From: Desulfobacteraceae bacterium
GTDB lineage: Bacteria; Desulfobacterota; Desulfobacteria; Desulfobacterales; SURF-7
DNA length: 5,724 nt
Reading direction: 5' to 3'
Assembly: GCA_030618925.1 (NCBI GenBank)
Contig: JAUXCK010000209.1
Location: 1-5,724 of the forward strand
The position numbers were made by a program, and so were the translations under genes. The notes below the pieces were generated by a model, which was given only the letters and a program-made list of their open reading frames with translations, was not told the DNA's origin and ran no database searches. Below are positions 1-5,724 of the stretch, one piece after another (the stretch's first letter is position 1; each line of letters starts with the position of its first letter).

Positions 1-421
1 CAAGGATTAAAAAAAGTGTGGCAGGGCTTCCCATAAAGGCGGACAGGCTGACACCGGGGAACCTGGAAAGCCCCATGAGTATGCCAAGGATGGCACCAAT
101 GGCGGACCCGCCTGATATGCCAAGGATATAAGGCTCTGCCAGGGGGTTTCTGAGAAGCGCCTGAAAAACAAGCCCGCCCAGAGAAAGGGCTGCACCCACC
201 AGGACGGCCAAAAGCACACGGGGAAAGCGAATGCTCCAGATGATGGTACCCGATATTGTCTGACCGGTGTCTTTGGTGAAAACAGAATCCCACACCGCTT
301 TCACGCCGCCGCCGGAAGACCCTGTAGACAAACCCAGAATCATACAAATCAAAAGCAGGAAAAGCAATGCCGAAGAGACAAGGAGCATGCGCTTTAAGAC
401 ATTCGGGGACAATGGTTGCAT
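1..421 (-). CDS. btuC: BtuC/FecCD-family ABC transporter permease, N-terminal part, cut by window edge
   Basis: This is the membrane-spanning permease of a cobalamin/siderophore-type ABC importer, which accepts substrate from the neighbouring binding protein and moves it across the inner membrane. The frame is open from the ATG at 421 to the window edge, giving about 140 of the roughly 330 residues usual for the family. Visible parts are a first membrane helix (about residues 12-30), then the family signature: IRFPRVLLAVLVGAALS (64-80), GGLVFQALLRNPLAEPY (82-98) and ILGISGGSAIGAILG (99-113). These match the second and third helices and connecting loop of BtuC/FhuB/FecCD proteins. The gene begins 4 bases after the btuF stop, so the two are almost certainly translated from one mRNA. 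An upstream in-frame ATG at 442 would add 7 residues and overlap btuF by 17 bases. I prefer 421 because a GAG lies 7 bases before it, but both sites are weak. Cobalamin is the likeliest substrate from the BtuF partner; heme or a siderophore is not excluded. Confidence 0.93.
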   Translation of the reverse strand, partial: MQPLSPNVLKRMLLVSSALLFLLLICMILGLSTGSSGGGVKAVWDSVFTKDTGQTISGTIIWSIRFPRVLLAVLVGAALSLGGLVFQALLRNPLAEPYILGISGGSAIGAILGILMGLSRFPGVSLSAFMGSPATLFLIL

Positions 422-425
422 GGGG

Positions 426-1367
426 CTACTCTGTTTTAACATCGTCAAAAAGTTCCGGATGAATCAGCCTTGCCAGGAGTTCAAACCCGTCCACCAGACG
501 CGGGGAAGGCCTGTCGAAAATATTTGACTCCACCAGGAAGATCCGATCATTTTTTACTGCAGGAATATGAGGCCAGCGACGCCATGACGCCTTCACCTGC
601 TCAAATGCCTCTCCCCGTTCCATGGACGTGATGATAAAGATATCGGGACGAAAAGAAATAATCTGCTCTGTGGTCGGCCTGGGATAAGGGACAGGGCCTT
701 GTGAAAGGTTCTCCCCGCCGGCGGATACGATCAGATCATGAATAAAGGTATGGGTTCCCACTGAAACAACCGGTGAAACCCCGATCTGGAAAAACACTTT
801 CGGGGTATGATCGGCCTGTTTGACCCGGGTCTTTATTCTTTGAACCCTGACACGCATGTCCCTGACCAGCCCTGTTGCCTGTTGTTCCGCCGAAAGCAAC
901 ATGCCGATCTCCAAAGTGGTCTCCATCACCGAGGTCAGATCCCTCGGGTCTACTGCGTAAACCGGTATCCCCAGGGATTCAAGTTTTTCGACCACCGATC
1001 TGGGATTTCCATCTTTAATGGCAATACAGAGATCCGGCTGCAGCACAACGACCTTTTCAAGATCAAGGTGGATATAGGTGCCGATACGCGGAAGGCTTTT
1101 TGCAGCCAATGGATAATCGCTGTATTTTGTTACCCCGACCAATCGATCCTCCTGCCCCAGGGCGAAAACAATTTCAGTAATACTTGGGGCCAGCGAGACG
1201 ACCTTCCGGGGATTTTGTCCAAATGTGACTTCCCGGCCGAGCTGGTCGGTCACGGTTTTTGCCCCTGCCCCAGCGCCTGCTGCAATCACAACCGTCACGA
1301 CAATGAAAAAAAGACACCCTGGAAACCGGCGGCACTTTTTTGCTTCTTTTTTGTACCTGCGTATCAA
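426..1367 (-). CDS. btuF: BtuF-like periplasmic substrate-binding protein (cobalamin-type ABC importer)
   Basis: This 313-residue protein is the periplasmic binding component of a class II (BtuCDF/FhuD-type) importer. The N-terminus is a Sec signal peptide: a basic region (residues 3-14, RRYKK and later KKCRR), a hydrophobic core (about 18-30), and a likely cleavage after the AGAGA at 32-36. There is no lipobox, so it should be soluble rather than a lipoprotein. The mature part opens with VTDQLGREVTF (39-49) and then the family hallmark RKVVSLAPSITEIVFALG (54-71), followed by DRLVGVTKYSDYP (74-86). Glu65 and Glu234 (in TTEQIISFRPDIFI) fall where BtuF-family proteins carry the acidic residues that dock onto permease arginines; that assignment is by family analogy. 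A long helix near 146-184 would link the two lobes. The start is TTG: the frame has no ATG near it and reaches a stop at 1418-1416 upstream, while AGGTGACAGG lies just before the TTG. Translation is probably coupled to btuC. No cobalamin riboswitch fits in the 59 bases upstream. Cobalamin is the likely ligand but cannot be proved from sequence alone. Confidence 0.92.
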   Translation of the reverse strand: MIRRYKKEAKKCRRFPGCLFFIVVTVVIAAGAGAGAKTVTDQLGREVTFGQNPRKVVSLAPSITEIVFALGQEDRLVGVTKYSDYPLAAKSLPRIGTYIHLDLEKVVVLQPDLCIAIKDGNPRSVVEKLESLGIPVYAVDPRDLTSVMETTLEIGMLLSAEQQATGLVRDMRVRVQRIKTRVKQADHTPKVFFQIGVSPVVSVGTHTFIHDLIVSAGGENLSQGPVPYPRPTTEQIISFRPDIFIITSMERGEAFEQVKASWRRWPHIPAVKNDRIFLVESNIFDRPSPRLVDGFELLARLIHPELFDDVKTE

Positions 1368-1379
1368 CCTGTCACCTGT

Positions 1380-1402
1380 AAAGCCCCGCGGAGCGAAGCT
1401 TT
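1380..1402 (-). other. Hairpin in the gap before btuF
   Basis: In minus-strand RNA the bases form a 10-bp stem with a 3-base loop: AAAGCUUCGC, loop UCC, GCGGGGCUUU, including two G-U pairs. The opposite strand would have two C-A mismatches instead, so the structure favours btuF-direction transcripts. It sits between the stop of the hydrolase gene and the Shine-Dalgarno of btuF. Only three U end the stem, with no following U-run, so it is a poor intrinsic terminator. It may be a processing or attenuation element separating hydrolase and btuF expression. Confidence 0.4.
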
Positions 1403-1426
1403 CTAAAAAGAGCCCTTATCCGCCGC

Positions 1427-3262
1427 TTATGGAATGGGTGCTATCACCTGGGAAGATGCAAAAAGCCAGGTGACGATCATGGCGTTCATAAGAACGCTCA
1501 GATAAATCATTCCTGTTATTTGATAAAACCACGTGGAAAGAATCATGACCACCGTCAGCGTCAGGATAATAAAAAACAGCTCCAGTATAAAAACCACAAA
1601 TACCCCGCCGGGTCCTTCAAAGGGAATATACCCGGTTGTCAATAACGGAATATATTGAACCATTAAAAAAAGAACAAGCGGCACCACCAGGGCAAAAATA
1701 TTTGATCCGGTCCAGCAAAAATAGGTTTTTAGCCAGGTGCTTCTTTTTGAGCGCCGCAGGTGGCCATGAACAAACAGGGTCAGGATTAAAAATCCGAAAA
1801 ATATAAACGGGAAATAAAGCAGAAACATACAGGCCCTATAGGGTGTCAGGTCATTTACCAGCGGATAAATAAACCTGAAATCAACCAGAAGATAAACCTC
1901 TGACAAGACCTCGCAAATGTACAGATATGCGAACAGGATAAGCCCCATCAGTGCAACTTTCCCGATTTCCCGGCCATCAATATAAAAGGTATCCGGTCTG
2001 AATGAAACACCCAAATCATGCAGCGTTACCCCCGAATCCCGGGCCTGTTTTTTAAACCAGGAACGAAAAATGAGGAACCCGAAAATATTAATCCACAAAA
2101 ACCACCAGACAATTCCGTCAACAAGCAGCATGGGAAAAACCGGATCCACAGGAACGACAAATTTATGTATGGCAAAAAGCGTCATGATCAAAGGCAGATA
2201 TAACCACATGAGTATGCCGTTGATGATGACGGATTTAACATAGGTCCTTGTATCGCAAGAATAGTTAAATTGTGATGTGCCTCTGACAGAGCCGAAGAAC
2301 CGGGTACGGAGAAGCAGCAAACCGAGAGGCATGATTGACATAAAACATGAGACCATGGCAAGGAGTGTCATGGCTTCCTTGACCGGCCAGGTCTGCCCGG
2401 ATGGGTCGATCCAAAGCGATTCGGGGGGGGAAAGCGAATTTTTCATCCAGCGCACCGCCTCGGTGATACAGGCCTTATTATGGGATTCCTGGATGTGTGT
2501 TATGGGGTGCAAAAATACTTTTCGAGCGGTGCCCTGTTTAAAATCACCATAGGTCCTTCCGAATTCCGGGTCCGGGTCCGGAAAAGCATTTCGCGTCATG
2601 TCTGTTTTCATCCACTCTGCAACAATATCTTTTGTGCCGGTAAAAAAATCTCTGAATTCATCCATCTCGCCGATGATCATGAGCATATTTTTCGGGGCCG
2701 TCGGTGTCGCCCTCTTGTCATAAGCACTGCCTATGATGACCACCGCGCCCACAGACTCATCTTCAAGGGCAACATTGTAGGCAAATTTCGCGCCCATACT
2801 GTGACCCATCATGCCCACTGAATTGCTGTCGACAAATGGCAGGGACTTGAGATACTTTATGGACGTCCTTGTGCCGAATGTCGGGTCAAAATCCGGATCA
2901 TCTAAATCATTCGGGATATCAGAATTGCCCCTGCCGATGGCATCTATGCCGAGTACCACAAACCCCCGCCTGGCCAGTTCAATATTATAGGCATCACCGC
3001 TTTCACGGTTGTTCTGATAACCGTGAATAAAAACAACACCCGGCAGAGGATTTGTTTTATCAGCCGATTCGGGCCTAAACAGTTTTGCCCTGATATGCTT
3101 GCCATTATAATTCGTATAGTAAACATTGGAAACATCTACTTTCCCAAAGTCTGTCTGGATCAAATGGGCAATAAAAACTGCTGAAATAAAAACTGAAAAA
3201 ATGATCAGGAAAATCGCCCATATCCTGATGCGGCTTATCTGGAATAGCTTTTCCGTATTCAT
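1427..3262 (-). CDS. Membrane-anchored alpha/beta hydrolase fused to a C-terminal multi-helix membrane domain
   Basis: This 611-residue protein joins a hydrolase to a membrane block. Residues 13-34 form one hydrophobic anchor. Residues about 45-278 look like an alpha/beta hydrolase of the dienelactone-hydrolase/acyl-peptidase kind: FIHGY (78-82) gives the oxyanion strand, GHSMG (153-157) the nucleophile elbow with Ser155, Asp201 in MIIGEMDEF is a candidate acid, and His256 or His261 in HPITHIQESH the base. From about 297 onward I count eight further hydrophobic helices (roughly 297-318, 344-366, 378-400, 433-457, 477-498, 516-538, 553-577, 583-603). Basic loops RTRFFGSVR, RSWFKKQAR and HLRRSKRS all fall on the same side as the basic N-terminus, which places the hydrolase domain in the periplasm. 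The substrate is unknown; an ester, peptide or acyl compound at the membrane is plausible. The ATG at 3262 has a clear AAGGA seven bases before it. The gene sits 22 bases from a palindromic repeat and 59 bases before btuF. I do not recognise a named family for the membrane part. Confidence 0.9.
   Translation of the reverse strand: MNTEKLFQISRIRIWAIFLIIFSVFISAVFIAHLIQTDFGKVDVSNVYYTNYNGKHIRAKLFRPESADKTNPLPGVVFIHGYQNNRESGDAYNIELARRGFVVLGIDAIGRGNSDIPNDLDDPDFDPTFGTRTSIKYLKSLPFVDSNSVGMMGHSMGAKFAYNVALEDESVGAVVIIGSAYDKRATPTAPKNMLMIIGEMDEFRDFFTGTKDIVAEWMKTDMTRNAFPDPDPEFGRTYGDFKQGTARKVFLHPITHIQESHNKACITEAVRWMKNSLSPPESLWIDPSGQTWPVKEAMTLLAMVSCFMSIMPLGLLLLRTRFFGSVRGTSQFNYSCDTRTYVKSVIINGILMWLYLPLIMTLFAIHKFVVPVDPVFPMLLVDGIVWWFLWINIFGFLIFRSWFKKQARDSGVTLHDLGVSFRPDTFYIDGREIGKVALMGLILFAYLYICEVLSEVYLLVDFRFIYPLVNDLTPYRACMFLLYFPFIFFGFLILTLFVHGHLRRSKRSTWLKTYFCWTGSNIFALVVPLVLFLMVQYIPLLTTGYIPFEGPGGVFVVFILELFFIILTLTVVMILSTWFYQITGMIYLSVLMNAMIVTWLFASSQVIAPIP
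2423..2430 (-). repeat. Run of eight C (coding strand) inside the hydrolase gene
   Basis: The coding strand reads TCC CCC CCC at codons 278-280 (Ser-Pro-Pro), forming an uninterrupted C8 tract. It lies between the hydrolase domain and the first helix of the membrane block. Loss of one C brings a TGA into frame after codon 297, leaving an anchored hydrolase without the membrane block. Slippage here is possible but is not shown by this single sequence. Confidence 0.6.
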
Positions 3263-3284
3263 ATTTTTTCCTTTTTTTTATCTT

Positions 3285-3425
3285 GTGTCCATCCATAAAT
3301 GAGAAATTTTTTCTGAGTTCAAGGCGAGCGAAAATTTTAACCCGAGGAATACTTGTCGTATTTTGAGAGTTAAAATTTGAGCCCAACGCAAAAATCGGGA
3401 AAAATAGCCGTTTATGGATGGACAC
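3285..3425. repeat. 141-bp palindromic intergenic repeat, MITE-like
   Basis: The ends are a perfect 15-bp inverted repeat: GTGTCCATCCATAAA at 3285-3299 and TTTATGGATGGACAC at 3411-3425. Inside is a second perfect 10-bp pair, AAATTTTAAC (3332-3341) and GTTAAAATTT (3369-3378), and a third, AATAC (3348-3352) and GTATT (3358-3362). All three share the same centre, base 3355, with equal arm lengths, so this is one long partly decayed palindrome able to form a single extended hairpin. The stretches between the pairs are only loosely complementary. It has no credible coding content. It fills most of the 186-base gap between the beta-oxidation gene (stop at 3449) and the hydrolase gene (start at 3262). 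The architecture fits a miniature inverted-repeat transposable element or similar dispersed repeat; only one copy is visible here. The hairpin could also affect read-through between the two genes. Confidence 0.8.
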
Positions 3426-3448
3426 GATCTTGTTTCAGCAGGATTGGG

Positions 3449-5527
3449 CTATAAGTCTTTAAACCCTTTTCCCTCTTTAACCAGTCTTTCCAGCAACGGC
3501 GCCGGCTTCCACAGGTCACCGAATCGTTCCTGAAATTTTTTAAGGGTGACAAGGATGTTCTCTAATCCCACCTGATCCGCCCAGAACATGGGACCGCCGA
3601 GATAAATGGGCCAGCCATAACCATTCAGCCAGATCACATCAATGTCGCTCGGCCGGTTTGCAATGCCTTCTTCCAGTATCTTTGCCCCTTCATTGACAAT
3701 AGGATAAATGCTTCTTTCGATGATTTCTTTGCCAGAAATTTCCCCGCGCGGTATGTTGTTCTTCTCAGAAAATTCAAAAATCAGCTTTTCAACCTCAGGG
3801 TCCCAGATGGGGATTCGACTTCCCGCCTCATATTTGTAGTAACCTGCGCCTGTTTTTTGCCCCCTGCGGTCCAGTTCGCACAATACTTCCCTTATGGTTG
3901 ACCCGGTAGATGTCTCCTTGCGCCATCCAATATCCAGGCCGATCAAATCCCTCAACACAAAGGGCCCCATGGGAAACCCAAAATCATAAATCACCTTGTC
4001 CACCTGAGGGGGCATGGGCCCTTCCAGTATCAGCTGATCGGTTTCACGGGTCCTTTGGGAAAACATTCTGTTTCCGACAAACCCGTGACATACGCCGACC
4101 ACCACAGCAATTTTGTTAATCCGTTTTGCAAGGGCCATTGAGGATGCGATCACACTCTTTGAGGTTTTTTTGCCCCGTACGATTTCCAGAAGACGCATCA
4201 CATTTGCCGGGCTGAAGAAGTGAAGCCCCACAACAGATTCCGGTCGACTGGTGTGATCCGCTATCTCATTGACGTCGAGGTAAGAGGTATTTGACGCAAG
4301 GATCGCATCTTGTTTGCATATCCGGTCAAGCTTTGAAAAAATTTCCTTCTTCAGATCCATGTTCTCATAGACAGCCTCAATCACGATGTCTGCATCAGCC
4401 ACTTCCTCAATGGACACAGACCCTGTCACCAGGGACATGCGTTCTTCCACTTCCTTCGGGGTTAAACGGCCTCTGGCGGCTGAAATATCATAATTTTTAC
4501 GGATGACGCCCATCCCCCGCTCGAGAAGATCCTTTCTTTGTTCGATCAACGTCACCGGAATCCCCACATTGATAAAATTCATGGTGATGCCGCCGCCCAT
4601 TGTTCCCGCACCAATCACGGCTGCCTTGCGAATGTCATGCAGGGGTGTGTCTTTAGGAATATCAGGAATCTTTCTGACTTCCCGTTCTGCAAAAAACGCA
4701 TACCTTTGGGCTGCAGACTGCGGGCCTTTCATGAGGATTTCAAACTGCTGACGTTCAAACTTCAACCCCTCTCCAAAAGCCATGTTGACAGCCGCCTCGA
4801 CGGTCTTCACACAGGCCTCGGGCGCGTTAAACCCCCGGGTTTTTCGTGCGATGGACTTCCGAAAATTTTCGAAAATTTCAGGCTTCCCGCGGGCAGCCTC
4901 AACCTTTTCATTCATCTCACTGACCCTGAGCATGGGACGTTTTTCAGAAAGTATGGTTTCAGCAAACGCAACGGCCCCGCTCAAGAGGTCTCCTTTAATG
5001 ATCTCATCAAGGAGCCCGTCTTCCAGGGCCTCCTTTGCACCAATGGGATTTCCACTGGTGATCATCTTCAGGGCTTTCTCAACGCCAACCACTCTTGGGA
5101 GACGCTGGGTGCCGCCGGCGCCAGGCAAAAGACCCAGTTTTACCTCAGGAAGGCCTAACCTGGCAGAATCCACAGCGACCCGAAAGTGACACGTCAGAGC
5201 GGTCTCAAGGCCGCCTCCGAATGCAGTGCCGTGAATCGCTGCAATAATCGGTTTGCGGCTGCTTTCAATTATCTCCAATACCCTCCCTAGTCCGGGCTCC
5301 CTGGGCGGCTTACCGAATTTTGTAATATCGGCACCAGCCATAAACGTCCGGCCCTGGCATATGATCACAATCGCTGTCACGCCTTCATCTTTGCACGCGG
5401 CTGTGACACCGTCGGCAATCCCCTGTCGCACAGCGATACCCAGTGCATTAACAGGCGGGTTGTTAATAGAGAGCACTGCAATCTCTCCCTCTTTGTCTAA
5501 ATTCACAACATCTGTAATGGCCGTCAT
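3449..5527 (-). CDS. fadJ: Bifunctional enoyl-CoA hydratase / 3-hydroxyacyl-CoA dehydrogenase (FadJ/FadB-like)
   Basis: This 692-residue enzyme carries out two consecutive steps of fatty-acid beta-oxidation: hydration of trans-2-enoyl-CoA to 3-hydroxyacyl-CoA, then NAD-dependent oxidation to 3-ketoacyl-CoA. Residues 1-190 are a crotonase domain with the oxyanion motif AGADI (64-68), GGGLE with Glu108, and LPEVKLGLLPGAGGTQRL with Glu128, both catalytic glutamates being present. A linker helix region (about 255-298) leads to the NAD-binding domain with GAGTMG (306-311) and Glu329 at the end of the second strand. The dehydrogenase residues Ser415, His436 (in LHFFSP), Glu448 and Asn486 have the spacing found in human HADH. 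Two C-terminal dimerisation-type domains follow (about 482-568 and 602-692, with NEGAKILEEGIA). Length is close to FadJ, FadB and peroxisomal MFE1. The ATG at 5527 follows a very strong tandem Shine-Dalgarno. No thiolase gene is visible beside it, so fadJ is a family-level symbol. The segment between GLDIGW and LCEL seems about nine residues shorter than I recall in relatives. Confidence 0.95.
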   Translation of the reverse strand: MTAITDVVNLDKEGEIAVLSINNPPVNALGIAVRQGIADGVTAACKDEGVTAIVIICQGRTFMAGADITKFGKPPREPGLGRVLEIIESSRKPIIAAIHGTAFGGGLETALTCHFRVAVDSARLGLPEVKLGLLPGAGGTQRLPRVVGVEKALKMITSGNPIGAKEALEDGLLDEIIKGDLLSGAVAFAETILSEKRPMLRVSEMNEKVEAARGKPEIFENFRKSIARKTRGFNAPEACVKTVEAAVNMAFGEGLKFERQQFEILMKGPQSAAQRYAFFAEREVRKIPDIPKDTPLHDIRKAAVIGAGTMGGGITMNFINVGIPVTLIEQRKDLLERGMGVIRKNYDISAARGRLTPKEVEERMSLVTGSVSIEEVADADIVIEAVYENMDLKKEIFSKLDRICKQDAILASNTSYLDVNEIADHTSRPESVVGLHFFSPANVMRLLEIVRGKKTSKSVIASSMALAKRINKIAVVVGVCHGFVGNRMFSQRTRETDQLILEGPMPPQVDKVIYDFGFPMGPFVLRDLIGLDIGWRKETSTGSTIREVLCELDRRGQKTGAGYYKYEAGSRIPIWDPEVEKLIFEFSEKNNIPRGEISGKEIIERSIYPIVNEGAKILEEGIANRPSDIDVIWLNGYGWPIYLGGPMFWADQVGLENILVTLKKFQERFGDLWKPAPLLERLVKEGKGFKDL

Positions 5528-5530
5528 ATA

Positions 5531-5543
5531 ACCTCCTCCTCTT
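5531..5543 (-). promoter_or_regulatory. Tandem Shine-Dalgarno of the beta-oxidation gene
   Basis: The coding strand reads AAGAGGAGGAGGT, then TAT and the ATG at 5527. Two overlapping AGGAGG registers lie at about 4 and 7 bases from the start codon. This is much stronger than the ribosome sites of the other genes in the window. It fixes the start of the 692-residue enzyme and predicts efficient translation. Confidence 0.85.
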
Positions 5544-5548
5544 GAAAA

Positions 5549-5632
5549 TTATTTACTTGATAATGTTGCGATTCGTAAACCTTTCTCGATCTCTTCCCCA
5601 AACCCATCATATGCTTTCGCGCCATGGTCCAT
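5549..5632 (-). CDS. Possible 27-residue leader ORF upstream of the beta-oxidation gene
   Basis: An ATG at 5632 opens 27 codons ending in TAA, 21 bases before the next gene's ATG. The product begins MDHGAKAYDGFGEEIEKGLR and ends IATLSSK. An AGGAG lies five bases before the ATG, and a promoter-like sequence lies about 40 bases upstream of it, so it would be the first ORF on the transcript. The sequence is not low complexity and its helix-like EEIEKGLR pattern looks protein-like. I do not recognise the peptide. It could be a leader peptide, a small protein, or the N-terminal remnant of a larger gene lost by deletion. A chance ORF is also possible at this length. Confidence 0.35.
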   Translation of the reverse strand: MDHGAKAYDGFGEEIEKGLRIATLSSK

Positions 5633-5636
5633 GGCG
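5620..5636. promoter_or_regulatory. 17-bp palindrome in the leader
   Basis: The sequence CGCCATGG T CCATGGCG is a perfect 8-bp inverted repeat around one central base. It covers the start codon of the possible leader ORF and lies between the predicted transcription start and the beta-oxidation gene. The very short spacer suits a dimeric repressor operator better than an RNA hairpin, though a stem with a 3-base loop could also form and cover the leader ATG. The cognate regulator is not in the window. Confidence 0.4.
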
Positions 5637-5678
5637 GCTCCTGTCTTTTGAGGATTCTATCTTGTAAATAGCATTATT

Positions 5679-5707
5679 TTAATATCTTAAAGGGGATAGC
5701 GTGTCAA
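5679..5707 (-). promoter_or_regulatory. Predicted sigma70-type promoter for the beta-oxidation gene
   Basis: The minus strand carries a consensus -35 box TTGACA (5707-5702), a 17-base spacer, and a -10 box TATTAA (5684-5679) followed by AT-rich sequence. Transcription would start near 5672, giving a leader of about 145 bases to the enzyme's ATG. The -35 box is overlapped by a small dyad, GTGT-CAAGCA-ACAC (5701-5714), which might bind a regulator. No other promoter of this quality was seen by eye in front of the large genes. Confidence 0.6.
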
Positions 5708-5724
5708 GCAACACACTTTTCAAA

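Noticed and set aside
1380..1402. Intrinsic transcription terminator before btuF
   Set aside because: The stem is good, but it ends with only three U followed by ACAGG; there is no U-tract, so it was recorded as a hairpin of unknown role.
1368..1426. Cobalamin riboswitch
   Set aside because: The 59-base gap is far too short for the riboswitch, and I see no B12-box-like sequence in it.
3294..3322. Promoter for the hydrolase gene inside the repeat (TTGAAC, 17 bases, TTTATG)
   Set aside because: The -10 match is poor and overlaps the terminal inverted repeat; AT-rich sequence gives such matches easily.
3105..3425. A 106-codon minus-strand frame running through the palindromic repeat into the hydrolase gene
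   Set aside because: It starts inside the repeat, overlaps the first part of the hydrolase gene in another frame, and its protein has no family resemblance.
4538..5158. Long plus-strand open frames (206 codons here, also 199 codons at 807-1406) opposite the enzyme and btuF
   Set aside because: They lie antisense to well-conserved genes, have no recognisable domains and compositions typical of reverse-frame translation.
3449..5527. Frameshift or pseudogene state of the beta-oxidation enzyme
   Set aside because: The frame is continuous from a strong ribosome site to the expected C-terminus, and all active-site residues of both activities are present.
1..5724. CRISPR arrays, tRNA or rRNA genes, phage or defence genes
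   Set aside because: No regularly spaced direct repeats, cloverleaf-like sequences or relevant protein motifs were seen; the space is almost entirely filled by the four large genes and the repeat.

Overview
The window reads as a piece of a Gram-negative, probably sulfate-reducing-type Desulfobacterota (deltaproteobacterial) chromosome. This rests on the style of the long bifunctional beta-oxidation protein, a periplasmic BtuF-type binding protein with a Sec signal peptide, and moderate base composition. No rRNA or other definitive marker is present, so the assignment is inference. Every convincing gene lies on the minus strand, so the window is best read from its right end to its left.

Right end (5724 to about 5528, minus strand): a leader region. 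It holds a good sigma70-like promoter (TTGACA, 17-base spacer, TATTAA), a possible 27-codon leader ORF with its own Shine-Dalgarno, and a 17-bp palindrome over that ORF's start codon. A strong tandem Shine-Dalgarno precedes the first large gene. That gene (5527 to 3449) is a 692-residue trifunctional-type beta-oxidation enzyme, with an enoyl-CoA hydratase fused to a 3-hydroxyacyl-CoA dehydrogenase and all key catalytic residues present.

Middle: between this gene and the next lies a 141-bp palindromic repeat (3285-3425) made of three nested inverted repeats sharing one axis. It resembles a MITE or other small dispersed non-coding element. The next gene (3262 to 1427) encodes a 611-residue membrane protein with one N-terminal anchor, an alpha/beta-hydrolase domain predicted to face the periplasm, and a C-terminal block of about eight membrane helices. 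A run of eight C on the coding strand sits exactly at the junction between the hydrolase and the membrane block.

Left end: a vitamin B12-type ABC importer operon. btuF (1367 to 426, TTG start) encodes the periplasmic binding protein. btuC (421 to beyond base 1) encodes the permease and is cut by the window edge after about 140 residues. The ATPase gene (btuD) would be expected further left.

The genes are co-directional, but only btuF and btuC are clearly coupled. The fatty-acid enzyme, the hydrolase-membrane protein and the B12 importer have no obvious common pathway. I see no clear evidence for a wholly new multi-gene system. The best leads are the hydrolase-membrane fusion with its C8 tract, the nested palindromic element, and the structured leader with the short ORF.
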